Source: Cymodocea nodosa (Eukaryota > Streptophyta > Magnoliopsida > Alismatales > Cymodoceaceae). From it: a stretch of 64,000 nt of DNA. The translations under genes and the position numbers were made by a program. Below the pieces are notes generated by a model that saw only the letters and a list, made by a program, of their open reading frames with translations, did no database searches and was not told the origin of the DNA. The stretch lies in contig CM072336.1 in assembly GCA_036874045.1 (NCBI GenBank), forward strand, positions 18,471,001-18,535,000, read 5' to 3'. This document shows, piece after piece, positions 11,514 to 23,918 of the stretch (within the stretch, counting starts at the first letter, position 1; each line of letters begins with the position of its first letter).

Positions 11514-13158
11514 TTGGAAGATAGTAATGAAGCAGAAATCAGTGTAGTGAACTATGTGGCACCATTGGATTATACTTTATTTGAACCTCAACCAATTAAG
11601 AAACCATTAATTGTGGAACCTCCAGAGTTAGAACTTAAACCTTTACCCCAAGAGCTTAAGTATGTTTACTTAGGGGAAGGTGAAACTCTTCCCATGATCA
11701 TTGCTTCTACTCTAGCATTAGAGCAAGAAGAGGAATTACTTGAGGTTCTAAGAAGAAATAAGGAAGCTATTAGTTGGACAATAGCAGATATTAAGGGGGT
11801 GAGTCCTACTATATGCCAACATCGGATCTGAGTGAATGAGGAGGTTCGACCTTTTAGAGATCCATAAAGAAGACTTAACCCCAATATGAGTGAAGTAGTA
11901 AGGAAAGAACTCCAAAAGAGGCTAGATCATGGAATTATTTTTGCTATTTTAGATAGTATTTGGGTTTCACCGGTCCAAGTGGTCCCAAAGAAATTTGGAA
12001 TAACTGTAGTAGAGAACAGCTATAATGAACTAGTACCAACACGTGTGCAGACAGGGTGGAGAGTTTACATCGATTATAGGAAATTGAATGTAGCCACATG
12101 GAAAGATCACTTCCCCTTGCCCTTTACAGATTAGATGTTAGAGAAATTAGCAGGGCAAGAGTTTTATTATTTTTTAGATGGCTATTCAGGCTACAATCAG
12201 ATCCCTGTTGCACTAGAGGACCAAGATAAGACGACATTTACTTGTCCCTTTGGAAATTTTACTTTTCGACGAATGCCATTTGGACTATGCAATGCACTTG
12301 CAACCTTTCAAAGGTGCATGACAGGTATTTTTTTTGATATGATTGGAAGATTCTTAGAGATATTTATGGATGATCTTTCCATATCAGGGTCCTCTTTTAA
12401 GGAATGTCTACATCACTTAGAGTTGGTACTTCAATGGTGTATAGAATATGACCTTGTACTAAATTGGGAAAAATGTCATTTCATGGTGCAACAAGGTGTT
12501 GTACTTGGTCATATTGTATCAAAGAGGGGCTTGGAAGTAGACAAAGCAAAAGTTGATTTGATTGCTAATCTTCCAACTCCAAAGTCTGTGAGGGATATTA
12601 GAGCTTTTCTCAGTCATGCTGGATTTTACCATAGATTTATTAAGGACTTTAGCAAAATTGCCTGTCCATTGACTTCATTGCTTGTGAAGGATCACCCTTT
12701 TGAGTTTTCTTAACTTTGTCATGATTCCTTCAAGCAATTAAAGAGAGCTTTAATGACAACACCTATAGTGCATTCCCTAGATTGGAATGAACCATTTGAA
12801 CTTATGACTGATGCTACAAATTATGCATTAGGAGCTGTACTTGGACAAAGACTAGATAATTTACCACGGGTAATATATTATGCTAGCAAGACATTGATCG
12901 ATGCTCAATTGAATTACACTGTTACTGAGAAGGAGTTCCTGGTTATGGTTTTTGCTTTAGAAAAGTTTAGACCTTACTTTATTGGGTCTCATATTGTAAT
13001 CTACAGTGAGCATTCTGCTATTAAATATTTGTTAACAAAGAAGGATGCCAAGTCTAGGTTAATTAGGTGGATTCTATTACTACAGGAGTTTGACATTGAA
13101 ATTAAGGATAAAAAGGGATGTGAAAATGTAGTCGTTGATCATTTGTCCTGCCTTAGTT
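11514..13158 (+). pseudogene. Reverse transcriptase-RNase H of gypsy element G
   Basis: RT blocks appear in order: [59 protein letters not shown] (catalytic Asp pair) and VLGHIVSKRGLEVDKAKV. RNase H follows: [23 protein letters not shown] and [13 protein letters not shown]. The usual Asp of YTDH/YMDH in the last motif is Glu here, which would impair RNase H. There are stops at 11829, 12132 (TAG where the H copy has a Lys codon) and 12711, and the region around 11830-11890 is disrupted. Inactive. It is similar to, but clearly diverged from, the H copy at 20450-21825. Confidence 0.93.
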
Positions 13159-14466
13159 CACCATCTATAGGCCCACCTATCAATGATTCTTTCCTTGATG
13201 AACAGGTATTTGCCATCAACCCTAGCCCATGGTATGCAGATATAATCAACTATTTAGCTGTTGGGTTAATACCCCCACATTGGTCATCTAGGGAGAAAAA
13301 GAAATTTTTATTTCGAGTTAGAGATTTTAATTGGGATGACCTATATTTGTTTAAAAACTGTCTTGATCTAATAGTACAAAGATGTATACCTGACTCGGAG
13401 ATTGCAAGTGTGCTAAATTTTTGCCATGACCAACCTGGAGGTCATTTGAGCTCAGGGAAAAATAGCAGCTAAGGTCCTTCAATGCGGCTTCTTTTGGCCG
13501 ACAATTTTTAAGGATGCCTTTAATCACTGTAAAACTTGTGAATCATGTCAAAGAGTGGGCAAGATAGGAAGGAAAGATATGATGCCACTCACGCCAGCAA
13601 TTGAAGTTGAGATTTTTGATTTGTGAGGGATAGACTTTATGGGCCCTTTTCTGAATTCTAGAGGCTATTTGTATATCTTATTGGCTATTAATTATGTGTC
13701 TAGGTGGATAGAGGTCATCCCTACTAAATCTTGTGATACTAAAGTAGTAATTAATTTTATTAGGTTTCATATTTTCTCTCGCTTTGGCACTCCACGTGTA
13801 ATAATCAGTGATCGGGGAACTCATTTCAATAGCAAGAGTTTTGAGGCTCTAATGGAGAAATATGGAATAACGCATAAAATGGCAACCCCGTATCACCCTC
13901 AGACTAATGGTCTAGTGGAGAATGCAAATAAGCAAATAAAGCAAATTCTTGAGAAAATAATATGACCAAATAAGAAGGATTGGGTAGAAAAATTAGACGA
14001 AGCTTTATGGGCATATAGAACTGCCTACAAGAGTGTCTTGGGAATGTCACCATTTAGAGCTATTTATGGTAAAACATGCCATTTGCTAGTTGAGATAGAA
14101 CATAAAGCTATGTGGGCAATTAAGAAACTTAACTTGGATGAGTATGCAATTAAACAAGCAAGAAACCTATAGATCATGGAATTAGAAGAATTAAGGAATG
14201 AGGCCTATGAGAATTCTAGAATAGCTAAAGAAAAGGCCAAAATATTCCATGATAAGAAGATTTTGAGGAAGGAATTTCAACTAGGCCAGTAAGTGCTACT
14301 TTATAACTCTAGACTCCACATTTTCCTTGGGAAATTTAGCTCAAGATGGAGTGTCCCCTATATTGTGAAGAAGATGTACCCTCATGGAGTGGTGGATATA
14401 GAAAACCCAAAAACAAGGGATGAATTTAAAGTCAATGGCTATCGCCTAAAGCTGTTTCTGAACTAG
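13159..14466 (+). pseudogene. Integrase of gypsy element G
   Basis: It starts with the [16 protein letters not shown] linker. The HHCC region is broken near 13458 by an extra A in an A-run. The core has GIDFMGP, VIISDRGTHF and GLVENANKQIK, so all three DDE residues remain. The C-terminal [25 protein letters not shown] and [13 protein letters not shown] blocks follow, ending at the TAG at 14464-14466. Further stops are TGA at 13624 (a Trp codon position), TGA near 13963 and TAG near 14170. No protease or capsid follows directly; gag begins about 400 nt later. Confidence 0.92.
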
Positions 14467-14869
14467 AAGATGGGACGACCTTCTATAGAGCAAGATCTGT
14501 TGGAACCCATCTATGGTTAGGGTAGTGTTAATATATTTATTTATTTACATACTTATTTTTTCCTTATTAGTTTATGCTTATTGAGTTGTTTAGTTTTTAT
14601 CTTATATTATTTGATTATGTTGTAACTTCTACCATTTTTGTTGTATCATTAATTCTTTTCTTTGAAACTATTTAATAGAGCACTACCTATTCTAATGTGT
14701 TTTTCTTAGCAAGACTTGAAGACAATATATAATTGGTACGCTTTTCCTTTTTACACTTTTGTTGCACTTCATATTACTTTAGTTATTTGTTACACTGGAT
14801 AGTCATTGGAGACAGACGAGGGCAAATAGACTAGTTAGGATAGAGAACTTAGACCCACCAGTTGTAGAA
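14467..14869 (+). other. Spacer between integrase and gag in element G
   Basis: AT-rich and non-coding for most of its length. GTTAATATATTTATTTATTTAC (split by eye at 14526-14547) is TATA-like. I see no LTR edge, no PBS of the TGGCG type and no palindrome cluster. From about 14800 the gag frame is open upstream of its first ATG (RANRLVRIENL), so the gag N-terminus may begin earlier than 14870. Confidence 0.6.
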
Positions 14870-16212
14870 ATGGCCAACCAAAGGGGACTTAGGCCTTTAG
14901 CAGATATTTATTATCCACCCCAAGTTGACCAATCATCTTGCTTAGTTCTACCTCATATTGAAGGTCAAAAATTTGAGTTACACTCTAGTTATATAAGTCA
15001 ATTGTCAAGATTCTTAGGTCGAGAAAATGAGGACGTTTATTTGTTTTTGCAAGAATTCAATGAAATCTGCAGACTAGTGCACATCCCCGAGGTACCCATG
15101 GATGCTGTATGATTAAGATTCATACCATTTGCACTTAAAGATGATGCTAAGTGTTGGATGAATAGTCTTGTGCCATCTTCTATAAACTCTTGGGCAGAAT
15201 TCTGTGCGGCTTTTCTCAAAAAGTATAACCCCACCCATCGCACTATTCAATTAAAGAATTCCATACTTAGTTTTAAATAGAAAACTGATGAGACCTTTTG
15301 GAGATTCTTTGAGCGTTTCAAAACCTTATTAGCAAGATGTCCTAATCATGGCATTGAAAAAGCAAAGAAATGTACTATTTTATATGAAGGATTGAATGCT
15401 TCTTCAAAGCAGCTATTGGAATCCACGTACTCTAGAAGTTTCTGCAATTTAATGAAGACGAAGCTTGGGATGCATATGAGCGTTTAGCGGAACAAACTAT
15501 CCAATGGGAAGAACCATCTCCTACATCATCAGGAGATAGGAGTATAGGTGCTACATTGAGTAGAGGGGTTCATGCTGTGGAACCCCTAACAGCTCGAATG
15601 AGTTCTAAAATGACTAAGCTAGAGGAACAAATGCAAGAAGTTCTAAATCTTCATAAGAAGAAGGATCCCATTGTCAACATTTTTGAGATTCATTGTGAGG
15701 GGTGTGGCCTTGATGACCATAGTATTGATCGATGTCCTGTGATTTATGGGCAAGCTGAGCTAGTCTGTGCTGTGTAGAATTTTCGAGGAGGTTATAACTC
15801 TCAATATTACAACCCAAATTGGAGAAACCACCCAAACTTCTCTTGGAAGATGCAAGATAATCATAGGGGTGGTGGGCCATCAATTCGATTAGGAGTTGGA
15901 ACATCATAGTCTAGTCACCCTACCCAAACTTTACCAACTTTGCCAGCCCCTCCCCAACCTTCTATTATGGACTTAGAGAAGAGATTAATTGAGATGGAAA
16001 AAGGCATTCAATTGATGCTAAAGATAACACCTGTTCTGATTGAGCATTCACTCGTGATTTAGCATATAGAATCCCAACTTGCGTGGTTGTTGCCTGCCTC
16101 TACACCATCCATGGATAGGCAATCATTGCCTAGTCAGCCTGTGCCCAACCCTAGAACCAATCATGGGGGGGGGAAGTACTTCTTGATTTTATTCTCACAA
16201 GTGGTAGTGTAA
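14870..16212 (+). pseudogene. gag (capsid + zinc knuckle) of element G, located after integrase
   Basis: The N-terminus MANQRGLRPLADIYYPP is followed by a retrotransposon gag (capsid) domain: FELHSSYISQLSRFLG, the LQEFNEICRLVHIP region, AKCWMNSL, the WAEFCAAFLKKY block and ETFWRFFERFKTLLARCPNH. Then come a coiled region, a CX2CX4HX4C knuckle (CEGCGLDDHSIDRC, about 15702-15743) and YNPNWRNHPNFSW (about 15810-15848), the classic tail of Athila/Tat gag. Stops at 15110, 15278, 15774 and 15907 and a frameshift near 15440 inactivate it. In related elements this domain precedes protease; here it lies 0.4 kb after integrase and 1.7 kb before the 3' LTR. Confidence 0.9.
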
Positions 16213-17910
16213 AAAAATAAAAATAAAATAAAAATTTCTACTTTATATGTCTTTATTTCATATGCTTTGTATTCTATTTTCTTTAGTTTTGATCTATTTG
16301 TTGGTTTTGTAGTTTCTTTTGTGTGTCCAAGAGTAAGGTACATGATGCTACATCTCTCTACTCTCTATTGCATTTGCATGAATTTTATAGTATACATTTT
16401 TCTATGGATATGCTACGCAATCTCCATTACATGTCTTTAGGAATGAAACTTTATATGCTTTATGCTTATGTTAGCACATCTCGAAGAGACATCTGTTTGC
16501 TTACCTTGCCTTTTACTTCTTATTTGTTCAGTGTAATAATAGATCATCTACACTCATAACATTTCCATACTTAAGTGTCATAATAAATTCATTGAGGACA
16601 ATGCATCATTTAAGTGTGGGGGGGTGGCATGTAGATTATTCTCGATATTTTTATTGTGTTTTCATGTATTTTTTGTGATGTTAGTGAATTTTCATGTGTT
16701 TTTCTTGTTATTTTTGTTGTTATTGTTCTTACATTGTGTTTTGATTAGACCCAAGTGATGAGATTTTGAAACTCAAGAAATGCTATTAGGATTTATGGGT
16801 TTAGCCCCATTTCTTTTTGAGTGGACTCCAGAACCTAAAGCGTGGACCTATTGTTATGTTCTTTAGAGAAAGATGAGTCTCATGTTAGTTGCGCCTTGAG
16901 TGAAGTCTTCTTTATCACTAGGATTAATGCCTTGTTTGATGCACCTATTTGAGTGATCCCACAAAGAGGTTTGCATATTATGTAACCTTAAGGTGAGATT
17001 TTTTTTTAGGATCCTCTCAAACTTTTATGAGATTTTGAAGGATATGCCTAAGAGAGTACCAAGGTTATCATTACTAGCATGCTAAGCAAGTTTTGTTGGG
17101 AATCAAGGTTCTGAAAAAAAAAAAAAAAGAATGAAAAAAGAAAGAAAGAAAGAAGAAGCAAGTAATGTTGAAAAGGGAGCTTAAAGATCATATGGGAAGA
17201 AAGAAAGTAGTTGACTTTCTTAAATTTTTAGCTTTCCCTTCTTCTATGTATATGGGTGTTTGGCATGCTATGTAGTTGGTACCTTTGTAACTTGTACTAG
17301 ACATTTTTTAACATTTCTCAGTAGAAGAGAGGGAGTTGTAGTCACTACCTATTATTTGGTTATTATTGCATATTCATAGTCATGTGCATTATATGTTCTT
17401 ATGTGTAGTGAGGGTGAGATTCTTATTGTATCAAGGTAGATGGTCCTTTTGATAAGGTGACTCTTCTTACACTCTAATATGGGCTTATTGGAATCTAAAG
17501 AACTAGTGAAGTTTCTTTTCTACTAAGCCACCATTATGCCTATTGACCTTAATAGCACCATTGAGCTTAATAATTTCTCATTCGAGTTTGATCTTTGTCT
17601 TTGTTTTGTTGTGTATCTTATTTACTTGTCTTTTGATTGCTTTAAGTTGTGTTTTCTTTTTATTTTGATTTGGACTTTATGGGTGTATCCACTGAAAACC
17701 CTCTGGAGACAAAACTCTGCCACTAGGGCAACCTAGAGGTTTAACAGCTTATTACATATGCTAAATGTAGTTGTTACGCCTATGAAAAGGAGCACTAGTT
17801 AAGATTTCCCTTTTGTTTTGTTTTGTATTTGAATAAAAGCTTCTAGTAATTGTCATTCTAATCATTTCCTAGTTTATATACTTGAATACTTGCTAGGGAC
17901 TAGCAAGACT
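16213..17910 (+). other. 3' non-coding region of element G
   Basis: I find no convincing protein. It contains GAGGACAATGCATC and TTTAAGTGTGGGGGGG at about 16594-16626, a PPT-like word typical of the 3' regions of Athila/Tat-type elements. A purine run of A then GAAA units lies at 17113-17160. A T-rich region with a short ORF at 17536-17736 has no recognisable domain and is not called. Confidence 0.6.
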
Positions 17911-17926
17911 TAAGTGTGGGGGTATT
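17911..17926 (+). other. Polypurine tract of element G
   Basis: AAGTGTGGGGGTATT lies immediately before the LTR start TGTAAGGAG at 17927. A longer similar word occurs 1.3 kb upstream at about 16609-16626. It would prime plus-strand DNA synthesis. Confidence 0.75.
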
Positions 17927-19997
17927 TGTAAGGAGTAAAATTGTGCATTTTTCTGTGATATTATTTGTGCTTCTTATGACTTAAGTGTGGAGGACAGTAG
18001 GAACCTCTTGTGGAGAGGCCTCTTCATCCGATTTGGAGGTGATATGTGTGGAGAAATCAAGGAAGGAGCCAACTAGGGCTTGGTTGGTGGACATCCATGA
18101 GAAGGAAGCTTGTTGCCTTCATCCTTTGGTGAAATCTTGAAGCCCCTTAGTATTTCAAGAGGAAAACGTGGTGTGACAGGCCATGTTGGAATCTTGAGGA
18201 CGTGAGGGAGGCCAACTTCAGGAGCTTACTTCAAGGTGTTGGAGATTTAAAGGTATAACTTGGAGTGGGTTGACCAAAAAAAAAAACTATCATTATGTTT
18301 TCATATGTTGTGTGTTATCATTGTGTTTGATGTTGTTTTTGTATTGCATATGTCTTTGCATGTTTAGGTTTATTTTTAGTAGTATAATCTTCATTTTTAT
18401 GTTGTAAAACTCTTAGTTCGTTTAATGAAACTTGCCTCTGAAAATGAATGATTTTCGTGTAGATATGTGAATACATGTAATCAAGGTGTTTGTTTACTGT
18501 AAAGACAGAACTTTCCTTGTGATGTTTTCTTTGTAAATCGAGTTTTTCTTAATGTTTTTCATTGATTCTTAAGCTGTTTTTGTAGAGAAATAAAAGATGA
18601 TTCTTTTTGTATACTTTTCTTAATTTTTTGAGTACTTTTGGTTTGATTTTTCCATTTTATACGAAGAGTGTACTCTTAGTCTGAAATCACATTTTCGATT
18701 AGAAGTTTTTCAGAAATGTCTGATATGATTTCTCCCTCTATACAATATGTTTTTAAGATCCGTAAATTGTTTTTATTAGATTGATGAGTTTACTTTCGTT
18801 CAGAAGTGATTTCATAGACTTTTATGAAGAATTGATAAAGTTCTCGAGTTTTTACTGTGAGTGTGCATTCTGCATTATTTTAAGATCATTTTGCGCACCT
18901 TACTAGGGCTTAATGTTATTTTCAACTGAGGATGATTTAGATTGTAAAATCACTGTGTCATTTTAGATAACTTGAAACCATTTCCGGTACATATTTTTAC
19001 ATGATTTTTCAGTGCCTATTTTGGGAGAAATCGTTATTATAATTAGAGATATTTTTTGTGATTTTGGAGAACAAGTTAGGAAGAGAGCGGATTTTTATAG
19101 TTTCGGATTCTAGCCAAACATAATCTTTCCCTACATTATTCCTTTCTTAGAAGACATTTTTAGTAGAGTTTTTTAGTGTTTCTTAATTCTATTTTATAAG
19201 AAATTTTGTGTAGATTACAGTCATGTAAATTTTGTATTTTTCCAGAATGTATTTCTTTGGTTTTTGATTTTTTCTTTCAGAGGTCGCAACAGTTTTGAAT
19301 TCATGTTCGATTGCCAGTTTCAGTGCTCGACGCCTAAGTGTTTCCTACACTACAAACTTTATGGAAAGCTATTCTGTCAATTTTCTTTATTAGTAGTACG
19401 AGTCTTTGTTCAAAGCCCTATGTTTTCGTAGGATTTCATGGAGATTTAATCGAGATATAATTTTTACACCAAAGGTGCGTTTTTGGAAAGTTTACAGAAC
19501 GGTTCTGCACCCTGTTAGTAAATCCAACACTTCTAGGGTTTTATAATGATTTAGTCCATGAATTAATATCAATTCGAAGATAACTCAAGGATCTTTCCAT
19601 CCAATATTTTCTCTAGATTTTTCAATGTCTAGGTTGGATGTAAGAGAGTTAGAAGTTGGGCTTAATTTTTGTAATTTTAGAGACGAAACTCATTAATTCT
19701 CTTGAGTTTCCTAAGGTTTAACCTTAGGAGCTTATTGGATTTTAGGAGATATTTGAACTCTTTATTGTATTTATGTAATTATTACCTATTAATTTGTAAT
19801 TAAATTTTTATCATGGATTTAGTGATGTGAATATTTTGCTAAGCATTTATTTCCTTAAATTCGTTTAAGACAAGCTTCTTGTGGATTGATCTGCTCTTGC
19901 ATATGCTTAATATAATAGGTACTGTGTGCTTGCAGTTTATAAATGTAAAATTTGGGATTTTCGGGTTTTAATTCTAAATACAACAAATTTCCTTATA
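17927..19997 (+). repeat. 3' LTR of gypsy element G, internally deleted
   Basis: It starts TGTAAGGAGTAAAATTG and ends TTTCCTTATA (ACA mutated to ATA). It matches the 5' LTR except that about 550 nt equivalent to 3240-3790 are missing, with the join near 17990-17996 at the shared TGGAGGACAG. The right flank at 19998 is in the middle of an H-family protease gene. Confidence 0.9.
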
Positions 19998-21825
19998 AGG
20001 GCTCTTATAAATTATAAAACTAGAGTGATGAAGTTAGCATATGGTAATGAGGATACTCAATTAAACATTTTCAAACTAGAAAAGTTTGAGGAGTTAGAAA
20101 TGTCCTTATATACTATAAACTTTCTAGAGGATGAAGGAGATATGTTAGATGATGTGATTCAAGAAGAATTAAATAGTCAACTAAATTTTGAAAATTTAGG
20201 AGTAAGTGAAAGCATAAATGTAGTAGGAGATCAAGAAGAGATTATTATAGAAAATGATGATGTTTAATTAGGAGCTCTAGCTTTTGATGGTCAACATTTA
20301 GAATTAAAACATTTACCTCCTGAATTAACCTATACATTTCTGGAAGAAAAATGAACATGTCCAATCATTATTGCTTTAGATTTAAAATAGGATCAAATTG
20401 CTAAATTAAAAGATGTAGTAAAAACTTATAAAGAAGCAATAGGATGGACTATGATTGATATAAAAGGATTAAGTGCAACTTTATGTTGTCATCACATATA
20501 TTTAGAAGAGAATGCTACACCAGTTAGAATTCTTGAGAAGAGATTAAATCCAAACCTTAAAGAAGTAGTCAAGAAAGAAATAGTGAAATGGTTAGATAAT
20601 GACATAATTTATCCGATTTCTGATAGCTCATGGGTTAGCCCAATCCATGTAGTTCTCAAGAAATCAGGATTAACAATTATTAGGAATGAAAGTTAGGACT
20701 TGATACCTACTAGAATTCAATCAGGCTGGAGAGTGTGTATAGACTATAGAAAACTGAATGCTGTGACTAGGAAAGATCATTTTCCCTTACCTTTTATAGA
20801 TAAAATGCTAGAGAAATTAGCGGGGCAAGAATATTTTTGTTTCTTAGACGGGTATTCAAGATATAACCAAGTTCCAATAGCATTAGAGGATCAAGAGAAA
20901 ACAATTTTCACCTATCCTAATGGAACTTATGCTTTTAAGAGAATGTCATTCGGATTATGTAATGCACTAGCCACCTTTCAAAGGTGTATGCAGGGCATAT
21001 TCATCGGAATGACTGAAGATTTTTTAGAAGTATTTATGGATGATTCTATTATTTATGGAACTTCATATGAAGTATGTTTAAACAATTTAGACCAAGTATT
21101 AAAATGCTGTGTGGAAAAAAGTCTGGTTCTAAATTGGGAAAAATGTCACTTCATGGTTAATCAAGGAATAGTCTTGGGACATGTTGTTTCAAAGAAAGGG
21201 TTGGAAATAGATAAAGTTAAAATAGAAGTAATTTCTAATCTACTAGAACCTAAATCAGTAAAAGATATTAGATCATTTCTAGGACATGTAGGATTTTATA
21301 AAAGATTCATTAAAGATTTTAGCAAAATAGCTAGACCTTTAACTAATTTATTAAAAGATGTCCCATTCAACTTTGATAAAAATTGCAAAGAAGCATTTTT
21401 CAAGCTTAAAACTAGCTTAATTTCAACTCCTATAATACAAGCACTTGATTGGAGCCATCCATTTGAATTAATGTGTGATGCATCTTATTTTGCTGTAGGA
21501 GCAGTGTTGGGACAGAAGATAGAAAAATCTCCTAGAGTGATTCATTATGCAAGCAAAACTTTAAATGATGCTCAAGTTAATTATACAACTACTGAAAAAG
21601 AGTTGTTAGCTATTGTGTTTGCCTTAGAAAAGTTTAGATTATATCTGATTGGAGCTAAAGTGATAATATACATGGATCATTCAACTTTAAAACACCTAAT
21701 ATCAAAGAAAGAGACTAAACCTAGATTGATCCGATGGATATTATTATTACAAGAGTTTGATCTAGAAATTAAAGATAAAAAAGGTTGTGAGAATGTAGTA
21801 GCAGATCATTTATCAAAATTACAAA
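19998..21825 (+). pseudogene. Protease end, RT and RNase H of gypsy element H
   Basis: The first codons match the end of the H2 protease (VMKLAYGNEDTQLNIFKLE). An acidic linker follows, then RT blocks [51 protein letters not shown] and [10 protein letters not shown]. RNase H has [35 protein letters not shown] and [11 protein letters not shown]; its catalytic residues look intact. The frame is open from 20700 to 22061. Stops upstream include 20265, 20352, 20388 and the TAG at 20694 just before IPTRIQSGW. This is the best-preserved gypsy RT in the window. Confidence 0.93.
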
Positions 21826-23197
21826 TAAAAAAGTCAAATATTGAAATTAAGGATAATTTTCTTAATGAACAATTAATAACCATCAACACAATGCCTTGGT
21901 ATGCAGACATAGTTAATTACTTAGTTACTAGTTTAACACCTAAGGATTGGAATAGACAGGATAAGAAATTGTTCTTTTCAAGAGTAAAATATTACTACTG
22001 GGAAGACCCATACTTATTTAAGAAATGTCCTAATCTAGTTTTAAGGAGGTGTGTTCCATAAACTAAATATCAAAGCATATTGTCTTTTTACCATAACCAA
22101 GCATGTGGAGGGTATTTTGGTTTAGGGAAAACTACTGCCAAAATTCTGCATTGTGGATTTTATTGGCCAACACTATTCAAAGATGCTCATAAATATTGTT
22201 TAAGTTGTTTAAGATGCCAACAAATAGGAAGAATATCAAAGAGGAATATGATGCCTTTTAATCCTATTGTTGATGTTGAAATCTTTGATGTGTGGGGAAT
22301 AGATTTTATGGGTCCATTTCCTATGTCTAATCAATTTAATTATATATTATTGGGGGTGGATTATGCATCTAAATGGATAGAAGCTATTCCTACAAAAACT
22401 AATGACAACAAAATGGTAATACATTTTATAAGAACTAATATAATTGCCAGATTGGAATACCTAAAGCTATTATCAGTAATAGAGGAACTCATTTCTGTAA
22501 TAGAAGTTTTGAAGCCTTAATGAAGAAATATGGAGTAAATCACAAAATTGCAACATCATATCATCTGCAAACAAGTGGACAAGTAGAAAGTACAAACAAA
22601 CAAATTAAGTTAATCTTAGAAAAAGTAGTAAATCCTACTAGAATAGATTGGGCTAATTGATTAATAGATGCACTTTGGGCTTATAGAACTGCTTATAAGA
22701 CAAGCTTAGGTATGTCACCTTTTAGGCTAGTATATGGAAAAAGTTGTCATTTACTAGTTGAAATTGAACATAAAGCTTATTAGGCATTAAAAACTCTAAA
22801 CACTAATTTAAATCAAGTTGTTGAGAATAAGAAAATACAATTAATTGACTTAGAAGAATTTAGGAATGAAGCTTATTCAAAAACTGTAAGAGAAAAAGAG
22901 AGAATGAAGTTTTGGCATGACAAGAAAATTATTCCAAAAACCTTTGAAATAGGTCAAGAAGTATATCTTTACATGACTAGACTCCATAACCATCCAAGAA
23001 AATTAAGATCTAGGTGGGCAAGACCTTACATAATTTGAAATATTTATTCCTATAGAGTTATTGAAATTGAAAATTCTTAAAATCAAAATATATCTAAGGT
23101 AAATGGATAAAGACTTAGACCTATTTTGAAGATACTAAAAAGTTCTTTTAGAATTATAGAAGAAGTAAGAGTAGAGGACTACTCGAGCTTTACTTAG
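21826..23197 (+). pseudogene. Integrase of gypsy element H
   Basis: The [21 protein letters not shown] linker leads to the zinc-binding region (FYHNQACGGYFG, CLSCLRCQQ). The core has GIDFMGPF, an ISNRGTHF segment with the second catalytic Asp changed to Asn, and GQVESTNKQIK. C-terminal blocks end at the TAG at 23195-23197. A stop at 22059, a one-base loss near 22452, and stops near 22660 and 22783 (TAG at a Trp position) inactivate it. The next 0.7 kb is a spacer that leads to ORF3, not to an LTR. Confidence 0.92.
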
Positions 23198-23918
23198 TAA
23201 GAAATTTTCTAAATATATATAAAAAAAACCTTATTTAAACATAGTCATGGTTCAACCGAAAGAAATTATCGGTTTTACTAAAACATATATTAAAAGAAAA
23301 AAATCGTTGCAGTTCATCCGACAAGATCCATTAGTCGGATCGAAACATAAAAACATAAAAATTTTATATATAATATTAAGTAAAAATATCAATTTTTCAA
23401 AAGCATGGTATCAGTTCAATTGGTAAGAAAAAAGGAGAGTATTTAGTTTTGGTTCAACCGAGGAATATAACGGTTTGACCAAAATGCTAAATGATGAAAA
23501 AAAAAAAAATTAAGAGTCGATTAGACCGAAAATTCTTCGATCTTGACCGAAGTAAATATTATTATTTTAAGTATTTTTATTAGTTATAACTTTACGAAAA
23601 GTTCGTTGAGTTACGCTTGACTCAATGAACTTACTCCGTTGAGTCTAGGATAAGTTAGCGAGTTTACCCCGTTGAGTAAACTATAACTCAACGGAGTACT
23701 ATAGTTAAGTTAACGGACTTAGTCTATGGAGTTAACTGTAACTCCACGGATAGATAGAGAGAGAGCGAGAGTTTGCACGAGAAAATGACTGGATTACCCG
23801 CCTAAACTTAGGGTTTATTTATACTAAAACTTAGGATTTAGGGGCATTATCTGCAGAATCATTTAGAACTTAGACCAGTAGAGATCAAAGCGATTCCGTT
23901 CCATTTCGTTACTCCACA
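23198..23918 (+). promoter_or_regulatory. Putative ORF3 promoter of element H: palindrome cluster plus TATA-like box
   Basis: 23597-23758 packs repeated GTTGAGTTA / TAACTCAACG near-palindromes with both orientations alternating. A GA-rich stretch follows, then TTTATTTATACTA at 23814-23826, about 99 nt before the ORF3 ATG. The same cluster-TATA-ORF order occurs in the H copy at 870-1196. 23220-23560 holds repeated ggttcaaccga words and A-runs with no coding signal. The promoter function is inferred from this layout and from the like-built H LTR promoter (46363-46472). Confidence 0.55.

Larger units (their letters stand above)
3179..19997 (+). mobile_element. Ty3/gypsy element G (Athila/Tat-like) with gag downstream of pol
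   Basis: The 5' LTR is 3179-5798, the PBS is at 5805, the PPT is at 17911-17926 and the 3' LTR is 17927-19997. The internal order is leader, zinc-knuckle/linker, protease, RT, RNase H, integrase, then a complete gag (capsid, zinc knuckle, NPNWRNHPNFSW tail), then a 1.7-kb non-coding region. Without the two nested solo LTRs the internal region is about 8.9 kb. The outer edges show no target duplication: the first ~10 nt of the 5' LTR are gone, the left flank is SIRE/H chimera, and the right flank is H protease. All ORFs carry stops, so the copy is inactive. Confidence 0.9.

Noticed and set aside
14467..14869. Possibility that an LTR separates G integrase from the downstream gag
   Set aside because: Too short for the 2-kb LTRs of these families, no PBS, and no similarity to the G LTR.
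16323..16559. 78-codon ORF after G gag
   Set aside because: No domain recognised; it sits in a T-rich 3' region typical of non-coding sequence.
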